Shown: piece by piece, positions 25,609 to 33,962 of the stretch | Layout of the letters: every line of letters begins with the position of its first letter | Numbering within the stretch: the first letter of the stretch is position 1 | NCBI RefSeq assembly: GCF_013166515.1 | Contig: NZ_JABKKJ010000026.1 | Span: 1 to 34,963, forward strand | DNA: 34,963 nt | Direction of reading: 5' to 3' | DNA from: Xylanibacter caecicola | GTDB lineage: Bacteria; Bacteroidota; Bacteroidia; Bacteroidales; Bacteroidaceae | Position numbers and translations under genes: made by a program | The notes under the pieces: generated by a model | Database searches by the model: none | What the model was told of the DNA's origin: nothing | The model's input: only the letters and a program-made list of their open reading frames with translations

Positions 25609-26418
25609 TCAGAACCCACAGGGCAAGGCGAGCAGCCCGTACATTATCGTCCGCGCCATTCTTTCGTGTCCCTTGTCGTTCGGGTGCAGCAGGTCCTTGC
25701 CTTCGTCCTTGAAGTACTGCCTGTGCTCGTCCAGCGACGGGTTCAGTCCGCAGAGGGCGTTGAGGTCTATCACCGGCACCGACCATATATTGCCGCATGC
25801 CTTTGACGCCTCGATGTATGCGGAGAGATACTCCCCGTTCTTGTTGCAGTAGCTGTCCGGCTGCTGCCATTTCCCTGCTTTTGATATGTAAAAGGAGCGG
25901 TGTATGGGCGTCATCACGATAATCTGTTTGCACGGAAACATCTTCTTCACCGTGCTTAACGCAATGTTTATGCGTCCGCAATAAGTGCTGTCGCTCATTA
26001 CCGGATGCAGTCTCCTGCGCTTCTCCGTCACTTGCGGCTCGTTTATGTTTGTGGCGATATCCTCTTCACGCTCTGTAAACCATGTTCCCACGGGCACTCC
26101 GGCGTTGAAGTCGTTCGTACCGATGAATATGATGATGGCATCGAAGTCGTCACCGTGCTCAGTCCTCAGCTTCTCCGCCTGTCTCGGTATGTCGTTCCAT
26201 TGTCTTCCGCTTATGGCATAGACAAAAGGCGTTATGCCGAGCCACTCCTGCAGACAGTTCCAATACTTCCTTCCTGCCGCCTTGTGGTTGGGATCGGTTA
26301 TCGAATCGCCCAGATAAGCCACGCGTTTCCCTTGCCACGGGTGCGTGAACATGGTCTGTGCCATGTCGGGAGAAACGATGATGAGACACAGCAGAATGGA
26401 TAAGATTTGTTTTTTCAT
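25609..26418 (-). CDS. Secreted SGNH/GDSL-family hydrolase
   Basis: A 269-residue exported esterase-like enzyme. The signal peptide (about 1-20) ends MAQ. Block I is GDSIT with nucleophile Ser39. Block II Gly is Gly71 in AISGRQWND. Block III is GTND (100-103). Block V is DLLHPND with Asp242 and His245, completing the Ser-Asp-His set. The fold fits acyl esterases or rhamnogalacturonan/acetylxylan esterases of Bacteroidetes, but no sugar-degradation gene is nearby to name a substrate. It starts 42 bases after the radA stop, so it is probably transcribed from the radA promoter. The repeat cluster forms its 3' flank. Confidence 0.88.
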   Translation of the reverse strand: MKKQILSILLCLIIVSPDMAQTMFTHPWQGKRVAYLGDSITDPNHKAAGRKYWNCLQEWLGITPFVYAISGRQWNDIPRQAEKLRTEHGDDFDAIIIFIGTNDFNAGVPVGTWFTEREEDIATNINEPQVTEKRRRLHPVMSDSTYCGRINIALSTVKKMFPCKQIIVMTPIHRSFYISKAGKWQQPDSYCNKNGEYLSAYIEASKACGNIWSVPVIDLNALCGLNPSLDEHRQYFKDEGKDLLHPNDKGHERMARTIMYGLLALPCGF

Positions 26419-26460
26419 GTCAGATATTTGTTTTATGATTTAAGTTTTGTTCCCGTCCGG

Positions 26461-27852
26461 TTATCCGAAGAGCGCCCTTAAAGCCTCTTCGACCTTCCTC
26501 ACCGGTACGAGTTCTATTCCGTATTTCCCCTTGTCAAGTCCCTGCATGTTGTATTTAGGCACTATCATGTGGCTGAAACCGAGCTTCTCTGCCTCGGCTA
26601 TGCGCTGTTCGATGCGGTTTATCGGGCGCACCTCACCGCTCAGTCCCACTTCCCCCGCCATGCACCATCCGGTTTCTATTGCCGTGTCCACGTTGCTCGA
26701 CAATACGGCGGCAATAACGCTGAGGTCCATCGCCGGATCTGTCACGCGCAGACCTCCCGCGATGTTCAGAAACACATCCTTCTGCATAAGTTTGAACCCC
26801 ACACGCTTCTCGAGTACGGCGAGGAGCATGTTCAGTCTGCGCTGGTCGAAGCCCGTTGCCGAACGTTGCGGTGTTCCGTAGGCAGCCGACGACACAAGAG
26901 CCTGCGTCTCGACAAGGAAAGGGCGCACACCCTCGATTGCCGATGATATCGCCACGCCGCTCAGTCCGTCGTGGTCTTCGGTCAACAACAGCTCGGACGG
27001 GTTGTTTACCTGCCTCAGTCCGTCCTGCCGCATCTCGTATATACCGAGTTCGGACGTGCTTCCGAACCTGTTCTTTATCGAGCGCAGTATGCGGTACATG
27101 TAGTGTTGGTCGCCTTCAAACTGTATCACGGTGTCTACAATGTGCTCGAGAATCTTCGGTCCGGCGAGCGAACCCTCCTTGTTGATGTGCCCTATCAGTA
27201 TTACGGGCGTGCCGCTCGACTTGGCAAAGCGCAGCAGGGCGCTTGCACACTCGCGCACCTGGGCGATGCTTCCCGGCGAACTGTCCACGTTTTCGGTGCT
27301 TATCGTCTGTATCGAGTCTATGACAACGATGTCGGGCACCGTCTCCTTTATGCTGTTGAATATGCTCTCGAGCGACGTTTCGCACAGTATCATGCAGTTG
27401 TCGTTGTCCGGATGCTCTATTCTTCCCGCGCGCATCTTCAGTTGTCCGGCACTTTCCTCACCGCTTACGTAAAGTATCTTCTGCTCCGGCAACCGCAGTA
27501 TCGTCTGCAGTGTCAGCGTACTCTTGCCTATTCCCGGCTCGCCTCCGAGCAGTACGATGGAGCCTGGGACAAGCCCACCGCCCAATACACGGTTCAGCTC
27601 CGCATCGTTCATGTCTATCCGCGGCTCGTTCTTTGCCGAGATTTCATGAAGGAACAGCGGCCGGTTGCCGTCCTTTCCCTTGGCGGTGCGCATGGTGTAC
27701 GCCGCCGACCGTGCCGCCATTTGTCCCGTATCAGCCGATATCTTAAGTTCCTTGAACGTGTTCCAATGCCCGCAACTGGGGCATTTGCCTATCCATTTTG
27801 CCGACTCCTGTCCGCAGTCCGAGCATACATATACCGTCTTGTCTTTTGCCAT
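26461..27852 (-). CDS. radA: DNA repair protein RadA
   Basis: RecA-like branch-migration helicase that helps recombination intermediates. It is 463 residues from the ATG at 27852. An upstream in-frame ATG (27873) lies against the promoter and is rejected. The zinc finger has Cys10, Cys13, Cys24 and Cys27. The Walker A motif is GGEPGIGKST (103-112) and Walker B is DIVVIDS near 174-180. The RadA-specific KNRFG motif is at 260-264. The C-terminal Lon-like domain holds GGLRVTDPAMDL and GEVRPI. All hallmark motifs are intact. The hydrolase gene follows on the same strand. Confidence 0.97.
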   Translation of the reverse strand: MAKDKTVYVCSDCGQESAKWIGKCPSCGHWNTFKELKISADTGQMAARSAAYTMRTAKGKDGNRPLFLHEISAKNEPRIDMNDAELNRVLGGGLVPGSIVLLGGEPGIGKSTLTLQTILRLPEQKILYVSGEESAGQLKMRAGRIEHPDNDNCMILCETSLESIFNSIKETVPDIVVIDSIQTISTENVDSSPGSIAQVRECASALLRFAKSSGTPVILIGHINKEGSLAGPKILEHIVDTVIQFEGDQHYMYRILRSIKNRFGSTSELGIYEMRQDGLRQVNNPSELLLTEDHDGLSGVAISSAIEGVRPFLVETQALVSSAAYGTPQRSATGFDQRRLNMLLAVLEKRVGFKLMQKDVFLNIAGGLRVTDPAMDLSVIAAVLSSNVDTAIETGWCMAGEVGLSGEVRPINRIEQRIAEAEKLGFSHMIVPKYNMQGLDKGKYGIELVPVRKVEEALRALFG

Positions 27853-27870
27853 TTTGCTGTAGTTTGCACG

Positions 27871-27888
27871 CAAAAGTACGCAAAAATA
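27871..27888 (-). promoter_or_regulatory. -7 boxes of radA
   Basis: Two close matches to TAnnTTTG on the minus strand: TACTTTTG (27871-27878) and TATTTTTG (27881-27888). They are 18 and 28 bases before the radA ATG and set the start at 27852. Confidence 0.55.
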
Positions 27889-27993
27889 TCGACATTATAT
27901 ATATTATACACACTTATATATATAATGTACATACTTATATATACATGTATGGCAGTCAAGTTGAGCCGTATATACGTATTTTTCATTGTAAAG

Positions 27994-28025
27994 TTTGTCA
28001 CAATCGGAAAAACTTTTTATCTTTG
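27994..28025 (+). promoter_or_regulatory. Promoter of the binding-protein / TPR unit
   Basis: TTTG at 27994-27997, 20 bases, TATCTTTG at 28018-28025: a perfect Bacteroidetes promoter. Transcription should begin near 28032, giving a leader of about 100 bases before the ATG at 28135. Confidence 0.85.
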
Positions 28026-28044
28026 TCCGTACAAAACAACATTC

Positions 28045-28116
28045 ATGGCTAATATCGCACATTAATAACAATCAGCAAAGGCGACTCGTGTTTAACGGCA
28101 TTGAGCTGCCTTTTTT
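28045..28116 (+). promoter_or_regulatory. Leader with mini-ORF and terminator-like hairpin
   Basis: A six-codon ORF (MANIAH) runs 28045-28065. A hairpin follows: 28077-28087 pairs with 28103-28113, with one G-U and one A-C mismatch. The T run 28111-28116 ends it, 19 bases before the lipoprotein ATG. This layout resembles transcription attenuation, but the stem is modest. Confidence 0.45.
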
Positions 28117-28134
28117 AATAAAACAACTTGCCTG

Positions 28135-29058
28135 ATGAAGATAAATAACATATTGTTGCCGCTTCTGCTGGCGGTATTTGTCATAGGCTGCGGTCCGTCG
28201 AAAGACGAGGCGGAACGGCTTTCCGCACAGGAACGTGCACGCCTCCGCACTCTCGACTCGCTTGCTTTCAAGGTGGGAGTGCAGCCCTCGCTCGATTGTC
28301 TGCCCGTTTATGTGGCACATGAGGAACACCTGTTCGACTCGCTTGACGTTGATGTACGCTTGCGCCTTTATGATGCCGGGATAGACTGTAATGCCGCTTT
28401 TAAGGCAGGAAAGCTTCAGGCTGCCGTCACCGACCTTGTCGCCTGTCAGCGTATGGTAGGGCTGGGGGTGCCGCTGAGATATGTTGCTGCCACCGGCACA
28501 TACTGGCAATTAGTGTCCAACAGACTGGCACGTGTAAGGCATATAAAGCAACTTAAGGACAAGATGCTGGCGATGACGCGCTATTCAGCCACCGACCTGC
28601 TGGGAGATTATGCCGTGGACAGTGCCAAGTTAGTGCCCGATCACGTGTTCAGAATACAGATAAACGACCCCGGTGTGCGTCTCGGCATGCTGCTCAACAA
28701 CGAAATGGATGCCATGTTCCTGTCCGAACCGCATGCCACGGCGGCGCGAATGCACAAGCATCCGGTGCTGATGGACAGCCGCGACAAGGACCTGTGGCTC
28801 GGTGTGGTGGCTCTTTACGAGCCTGTTCCGGGCGACAAGCACCGTAGGGCGCAGGCTGAGGCTTTTGTCAAAGCATACGACAAGGCATGCGACTTGATAA
28901 ACAAAAACGGCATAAAGCATTATGCCGGGATTATACATGAATACTGCAAGGTCGACGACAGGGTCATTGCAGCCCTGCCGGAAGTCAAATATAAGCACGC
29001 GTCCCTGCCTCGCATGAGCGACTTGGAGGCTGCCGGACGCTGGCTTAAAAACAAATAA
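28135..29058 (+). CDS. Substrate-binding-protein-like lipoprotein
   Basis: A 307-residue lipoprotein. The signal peptide ends in the lipobox VIGC with Cys19. After a charged linker (20-45), the rest resembles the two-lobed NMT1/THI5-like periplasmic binding fold: VGVQPSLDCLPVYVAHEEHLF at the start of lobe 1, then DVRLRLYDAGIDCNAAFKAG, AAVTDLVACQRM, and an inter-lobe MDAMFLSEPHATAARM block near 195. Such proteins usually feed an ABC importer, but no permease or ATPase gene is adjacent. It starts its own unit with a strong promoter, and the TPR gene begins seven bases after its stop. The ligand is unknown, and a role as a sensor or surface protein is possible. Confidence 0.75.
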   Translation: MKINNILLPLLLAVFVIGCGPSKDEAERLSAQERARLRTLDSLAFKVGVQPSLDCLPVYVAHEEHLFDSLDVDVRLRLYDAGIDCNAAFKAGKLQAAVTDLVACQRMVGLGVPLRYVAATGTYWQLVSNRLARVRHIKQLKDKMLAMTRYSATDLLGDYAVDSAKLVPDHVFRIQINDPGVRLGMLLNNEMDAMFLSEPHATAARMHKHPVLMDSRDKDLWLGVVALYEPVPGDKHRRAQAEAFVKAYDKACDLINKNGIKHYAGIIHEYCKVDDRVIAALPEVKYKHASLPRMSDLEAAGRWLKNK

Positions 29059-29065
29059 GGAATAC

Positions 29066-31303
29066 ATGAAGAAAGCATCGGAACAACTTAAGGCGGCACT
29101 TGACAGTATCGCCACGCTTAATATGGAACGTGCCCTGCGTTGTGTGAGGGACGTCAAAGACAAGGAAGCCTTTGCCCGATATGCGGATGAAGTGGAAAGG
29201 ATTGAAGAAGACTACAGGCTAATGGTGGATTATATCAATCTCGGATATAACGATCCTGAACGCGACAACGTATATCTCAAACTGCTGCAACGTCTCTACC
29301 GCACGGTGAGCAACATGCGCATGGCATGTCTTATAAGCAACTGTCCGCCTTTTGCCGAGGCGTCGAGGCGTGCGGAATATTGTCCGGCAGACAGTGAAAA
29401 GATACGATCCATGCTTGAGAACTATGTTACGGACGTGGCACTTCTCGGTCTTGAAAGCCCGGAAACGCGGCGCAGCAAGGCGCGGGCAATATACAGCCGT
29501 CACAACGAGGTCATGCAGGCACTGTTCTCACGTATCATGATATCGGTGCAGTGGAGCGAGAACGAAGCTCTGTTTATGGAAGACATACTGTTGTCTCCGG
29601 TTGTCGATACGGTCGATGCACGACTTATTGTCAGTGCCGTTATGCTGGCAGCGATGAACAGTTTCGACCCGCGCAAGTTCTCCGTAATGATGAATGTCTA
29701 CCTTAAGACCACCGACGAACACCTGCGCCAGCGTGCCCTTGTAGGGTGGGTGTTGTCCCTTATCGGTTTCTCGGGCGACGCAGAACTGGGCTTTGTCCTT
29801 TTCCCCGAGTGCGACATAATGCTGCGTAAGGCATGTTCGGACGAAAGGACGGCACGTGAGATAGCCGACCTGCAGAAGCAGATAATGTTCTGTATGGATG
29901 CCGAGAAAGACCACGACAGGATACAGAAGGACATCATGCCCACGCTACTTAAGAGCAACAACTTCAACATTACGCGCTTCGGAATAACCGAGAAGGAGGA
30001 AGACCCCATGCAGGATGTCTTTGATCCGGGAGCCTCCGAGCATACCATGGAAGCCATGGAGGCAAGTTTCCGCAAGATGATCGACATGCAGAAGGAGGGC
30101 TCGGACATCTATTTCGGCGGCTTTTCGCAGATGAAGCGGTTTACGTTCTTCAGCAGTATAGCCAATTGGTTCTATCCTTTCTTTACCGAGCATGCCGATA
30201 TTTCATATACTACCGATAAACTTGACAACAGCCGTTTCATGCAGATCCTGCTCGACAACGGTCCTTTCTGCGACAGCGACAAATATTCGTTTGTGCTTGC
30301 AATGTCGTCGGTAATCGACAAACTGCCCGAAAACATGCGTGAGATGCTTGGCAGCGGCGATGCCCTCGGGCATACCGTTTCTGATATAGACAAGGAAAAT
30401 CCGGCATATATCCGGCGCATGTATCTGCAGGATCTGTTCCGCTTTTTCCGCCTTTATCCTCAGCGCGACTGTCTGGTAAAGGCTTTTTCCGCCCCGTCGC
30501 ACATATTTGTCGCAGGTGTAGTGTTCAGGCATGAAGGGCTCGACAGGTATATGGCGGAGCTTGCTTCTTTTATGCTTAAGCGTAGAGACTACGACTCTCT
30601 GTCCGTGCTTGTCAACGGCTATCATAACGATGACGATGTGAAATGGCTTCTTGTCGAGGGTATGTACTATCTTGAAACGGCACGTCCCGATGTGGCTATG
30701 GATCGTTTTGACCGTATACTTGAGTTGCAGCCGGACAACGAGCGTGCCACGGCAATGCTTGCAAAGGCGTGTCTTGTGCAGGGAGAAGCGGAAGAGGCGG
30801 AGATGCACTATGAGAAGTTGTGCATGCTCAATCCCGACAACATAGGCTATGCACTGAACTATTGCGTGGCGCTTACCGAGACGGAAAAGTATGATGAGGC
30901 TGTCACCATGTTGTATAAACTCAACTATGAGCATCCCGAATCGTTGGAGACGGTGCGTGTGCTGGCGTGGGGACTGATGGGGCAGGGCAGGCTCGAGCAG
31001 GCGGAGAAGGAGTATGAACGATTGCTCGGCAGCGACAAGGTGACGGGCAACGACTATCTCAATGCCGGTTATTGCAAGTGGTTCCGCGGCGAATTGTCGG
31101 CAGCGGCAGTCCTTTTCAGAAAGTATAAGGAGACGGAGATTGTCACAACGCAGCAGAACGGAGACCCCTTGACGATAGAAAATGTTTTCCTGAACGACTG
31201 GATAATGCTCGAACGCAACGGCATAACGCCTGTTAGCTACAGGCTCATGGTGTCGCTTGTCGATGCAGTTGAGAAAGATGATGATGATGAACAGCCGATG
31301 TAG
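29066..31303 (+). CDS. Large cytoplasmic TPR protein of unknown function
   Basis: A 745-residue soluble protein without a signal peptide or membrane helix. The N-terminal two thirds are mostly helical and unrecognised. Residues about 527-687 hold four to five tetratricopeptide repeats, such as DVAMDRFDRILELQPDNE, EEAEMHYEKLCMLNPDN and EQAEKEYERLL, which suggest a protein-binding scaffold. The C-terminus is acidic (DAVEKDDDDEQPM). It lies seven bases after the lipoprotein gene and must be co-transcribed. A cytoplasmic scaffold paired with a surface or periplasmic binding lipoprotein is an odd couple, and I know of no described function. No terminator is evident before the palindromic element at 31371. 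Confidence 0.82.
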   Translation: MKKASEQLKAALDSIATLNMERALRCVRDVKDKEAFARYADEVERIEEDYRLMVDYINLGYNDPERDNVYLKLLQRLYRTVSNMRMACLISNCPPFAEASRRAEYCPADSEKIRSMLENYVTDVALLGLESPETRRSKARAIYSRHNEVMQALFSRIMISVQWSENEALFMEDILLSPVVDTVDARLIVSAVMLAAMNSFDPRKFSVMMNVYLKTTDEHLRQRALVGWVLSLIGFSGDAELGFVLFPECDIMLRKACSDERTAREIADLQKQIMFCMDAEKDHDRIQKDIMPTLLKSNNFNITRFGITEKEEDPMQDVFDPGASEHTMEAMEASFRKMIDMQKEGSDIYFGGFSQMKRFTFFSSIANWFYPFFTEHADISYTTDKLDNSRFMQILLDNGPFCDSDKYSFVLAMSSVIDKLPENMREMLGSGDALGHTVSDIDKENPAYIRRMYLQDLFRFFRLYPQRDCLVKAFSAPSHIFVAGVVFRHEGLDRYMAELASFMLKRRDYDSLSVLVNGYHNDDDVKWLLVEGMYYLETARPDVAMDRFDRILELQPDNERATAMLAKACLVQGEAEEAEMHYEKLCMLNPDNIGYALNYCVALTETEKYDEAVTMLYKLNYEHPESLETVRVLAWGLMGQGRLEQAEKEYERLLGSDKVTGNDYLNAGYCKWFRGELSAAAVLFRKYKETEIVTTQQNGDPLTIENVFLNDWIMLERNGITPVSYRLMVSLVDAVEKDDDDEQPM

Positions 31304-31370
31304 AAGCAGTTCATCGCACTTCATTTTACACGAATTCAGTATAAATATGTCCCCGATATATCCTCTTCAA

Positions 31371-31562
31371 TGTAGGGACATATGCTTGTATTTGTCCGCA
31401 CGCATCGGAGAGGCGTTCAGATTATATGTAAAGTTTTCTATAAAAAAAGCCTTGTTGTTTTGTTTCTTTTATACATGTGGATGTAACAAAGAACGCCCTT
31501 GTGAGGGCGTGCGGACATTTACAAGACGTGTTGTTGAACGAAGTGAAAAAAATGTCCCTACA
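31371..31562. repeat. Palindromic (MITE-like) element, diverged copy 2
   Basis: It has the same plan as 12955-13134. The left arm starts TGTAGGGACATATGCTTGTA and continues to TTTGTCCGCACGC, then GGCGTTCA. The right arm is the reverse complement (GAACGCCC...GGGCGTGCGGACA...TGTCCCTACA) but is split by about 24 extra bases (about 31526-31551). There is no ORF. It fills most of the 329-base gap 31304-31632; the rest shows nothing. Confidence 0.8.
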
Positions 31563-31632
31563 TGGATAAAACGCCTGAAGTCATTGTTTGAGATTTCGAA
31601 CACACTCGTATATTCAGCCTATACTCCGCACC

Positions 31633-32892
31633 CTAAAGCCATGGTGTGAGCAGGTGGGCAAACCAGCCCACGAACTTCTGCCACGGCGTGCGCCACTTGT
31701 CCCAACTCTCTTCCGTAAGCTTGAAGGAATGTCTCTTGTCGTTGTCGAACAGGTTGCTCAGTTCCTTTGTGGTGCACGGGTCTATTATCACCGCGTTTTC
31801 CTCGTAGTCAAAGTTCAGACTGCGCGCATTAAGGTTGGCACTGCCCACGGTGCAGAACCTGCCGTCTACCATTATCACCTTTGTATGATGAAATCCTTTC
31901 TCGTAGATCCATACGTCCACGCCGCGCTTCATCAGTTTGTGAACGTTGTAGAACACGCAGTCGGGCGTTAAAGGTATGTCGCTTTTCGACGAAACCATTA
32001 CCTCCACCTTCACACCGCGTTTCACGGCGTTGCGCAGTGCCTTCTTCAGTTTGCCGTTAAGCGTAAGATAAGGATTTACAAGCTTTATGCTGTCTTGCGC
32101 CAAGTTTATCGCGTCGGTATAAAACTTTCTTATTATGCCGTTTGTGGTCCTCGGTTCGCGGTTTATTATGCCTACCATCTTGTTTCCCGCCGTAGGGCAT
32201 GTGTCCGGTTTCAGTCCCGTTATGTAGTCGGCGCCATGTGTTCCGCGGTAGTATTTTGCCCCGTGCAGGTTCTGTTTTGTCACCTTGTTCCACATCTTTA
32301 TGAATATCGCCTGTAGCGTGTTCACCTCTTCACCCTCTATCCGGCAGTGCATGTCGTGCCATTCGCCCACCACTTCCGTACCTTTTATATAATAGTCGGC
32401 TACGTTCATGCCTCCCGTATATGCCGTCTTTCCGTCTATTATGACAATCTTGCGGTGGTCGCGGTGGAACACATGGTTGACCCATGGAAAGCGCAGAGGG
32501 TCGAACTCGTATATCTCTATGCCGCGCTTTCTCAGTTCTGTCAGGTGGTTTTTCTTCAGCGGACGGTTGTTGGAGTCGTTGCCGAAACCGTCGAAAAGAG
32601 CGCGTACCTCCACACCTTCTCTCACCTTGTCTGCCAGTATGTCGAAGAGCAGCGACGCTATTGAGTCGTTGCGGAAGTTGAAATATTCCAGATGTACGCT
32701 GCTTTTCGCCTGCCGTATGGCACGGAACATGTCGTCGAACTTCTCCTGTCCGTTGCAAAGCAGTGTCAGCGAGTTGTCGTGCGAGAACCTTATGCCCTCT
32801 TCGCGCAGTGACTTTACAATCAGCGAGTCGGACGTCTGCGCTCCCGAAGAAATGATTGTGAGTAGAAATAATACGGTTGTAAAGATTCTCAT
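31633..32892 (-). CDS. Exported phospholipase-D / cardiolipin-synthase-like protein
   Basis: A 419-residue enzyme of the PLD superfamily, with two HKD motifs: HRKIVIID (His146, Lys148, Asp153) and HTKVIMVD (His336, Lys338, Asp343), each followed by the usual TGGMN or GSANLNARS. The start at 32892 gives a signal peptide (MRIFTTVLFLLTIISSGAQ); an upstream ATG (32919) adds nine residues in front of it. Typical ClsA proteins begin with two membrane helices instead, so this looks like a periplasmic or lipid-facing form closer to ClsB/ClsC. The expected reaction is phosphatidyl transfer or hydrolysis. It follows kdsD by 59 bases on the same strand and could be in the same operon, linking it to envelope building. 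Confidence 0.87.
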   Translation of the reverse strand: MRIFTTVLFLLTIISSGAQTSDSLIVKSLREEGIRFSHDNSLTLLCNGQEKFDDMFRAIRQAKSSVHLEYFNFRNDSIASLLFDILADKVREGVEVRALFDGFGNDSNNRPLKKNHLTELRKRGIEIYEFDPLRFPWVNHVFHRDHRKIVIIDGKTAYTGGMNVADYYIKGTEVVGEWHDMHCRIEGEEVNTLQAIFIKMWNKVTKQNLHGAKYYRGTHGADYITGLKPDTCPTAGNKMVGIINREPRTTNGIIRKFYTDAINLAQDSIKLVNPYLTLNGKLKKALRNAVKRGVKVEVMVSSKSDIPLTPDCVFYNVHKLMKRGVDVWIYEKGFHHTKVIMVDGRFCTVGSANLNARSLNFDYEENAVIIDPCTTKELSNLFDNDKRHSFKLTEESWDKWRTPWQKFVGWFAHLLTPWL

Positions 32893-32951
32893 CCGTACAG
32901 ATATACAGCCTTTATACATTATTATATATTACATTATTTATGTGCAGGGTG

Positions 32952-33962
32952 TCACACCATGCAACGATAGTGGTCCACAATGCCAAGGAGATGCCTTTCT
33001 TCGTCGGTCACAAGCACGGTATGTATCTTGTATTTCTGCATGATACTTTGTATCTCCGTGATTTTCGTATCGGGTCTTACCGTCTTCGGTTCGCGTGTCA
33101 TAATGTCGTTTACGGTATGGTTGAAGAACTCCGCCTGCCATTTTTCCATGGCACGGCGTATGTCTCCGTCGGTTATAAGACCTGCTATCCTGCCGTCTTC
33201 CATAGCCACTCCAAGTCCCAGTTTGCCCTTGCTGACATGTATTATAGCCTCTCCCAGGTGCATGCCGCTGTCTATTACGGGCATGTCTTCGGTGTGCATT
33301 ACGTCGTGTGCCGTTGTGAGAAGTCTTCGTCCAAGCTCGCCTCCGGGGTGGAACTGTGCGAAGTCGCGTGGCTCGAAGTTCCTTACTTTCATCAGTGCCA
33401 CAGCCAGAGCGTCGCCCATTACCAGTGTTGCCGTGGTGCTGCTTGTCGGTGCAAGGTTCAGCGGACATGCCTCTCTCTCCACTTTTATATTAAGGTGTAC
33501 GGCGCTGTATTTGGCAAGAAGCGACCGCGGGTTGCCGCTCATGCCTATTATAGGCACATTCATGTGGAGCAGCATCGGGATAAAACGCAGCAGCTCGTCG
33601 GTCTGTCCTGAGTTGCTTATGGCAAGCACAATGTCGTCGTGTGTCATCACTCCGAGGTCGCCGTGATATACATCGAGCGGGTTTACGAAGAATGACGGCG
33701 TGCCGGTGCTTGACAGTGTTGCGGCAATTTTTGCCCCGATATGCCCGCTTTTGCCTACACCCGTGACTATAAGTTTGCCGTGACAGCGGTGTATCATCTC
33801 AACTGCACGGTCGAAATTGTCGTCAAGTCGGGGTATAAGGTCAAGCACAGCATGTGCCTCTTCCTTTATACACTGTATGGCATATTCTCTTATCTTGAGG
33901 TTTTTGCTTTCTTTTTCCATCTCTTTCACTACTTTTTCCACATCCTTAACGTTTACCGGCAT
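32952..33962 (-). CDS. kdsD: Arabinose-5-phosphate isomerase (KpsF/GutQ family)
   Basis: Interconverts ribulose-5-phosphate and arabinose-5-phosphate, the first step of Kdo synthesis for lipid A-core. It is 336 residues, normal for KdsD. The SIS domain (about 45-190) has GVGKSGHIG with Lys71, His100 in VYHGDLG, the ISNSGQTDEL loop and APTSSTTATL. FHPGG with His205 corresponds to the catalytic His193 of the E. coli enzyme. Two CBS domains follow (about 215-336). The start codon overlaps the kdsA stop by ten bases, so the two genes are coupled, and the order product-then-substrate enzyme makes functional sense. Confidence 0.95.
   Translation of the reverse strand: MPVNVKDVEKVVKEMEKESKNLKIREYAIQCIKEEAHAVLDLIPRLDDNFDRAVEMIHRCHGKLIVTGVGKSGHIGAKIAATLSSTGTPSFFVNPLDVYHGDLGVMTHDDIVLAISNSGQTDELLRFIPMLLHMNVPIIGMSGNPRSLLAKYSAVHLNIKVEREACPLNLAPTSSTTATLVMGDALAVALMKVRNFEPRDFAQFHPGGELGRRLLTTAHDVMHTEDMPVIDSGMHLGEAIIHVSKGKLGLGVAMEDGRIAGLITDGDIRRAMEKWQAEFFNHTVNDIMTREPKTVRPDTKITEIQSIMQKYKIHTVLVTDEERHLLGIVDHYRCMV

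Noticed and set aside
30203..31324. Long minus-strand ORF (373 codons) opposite the TPR gene
   Set aside because: It is a His/Arg-rich shadow of the TPR coding frame with no motif.
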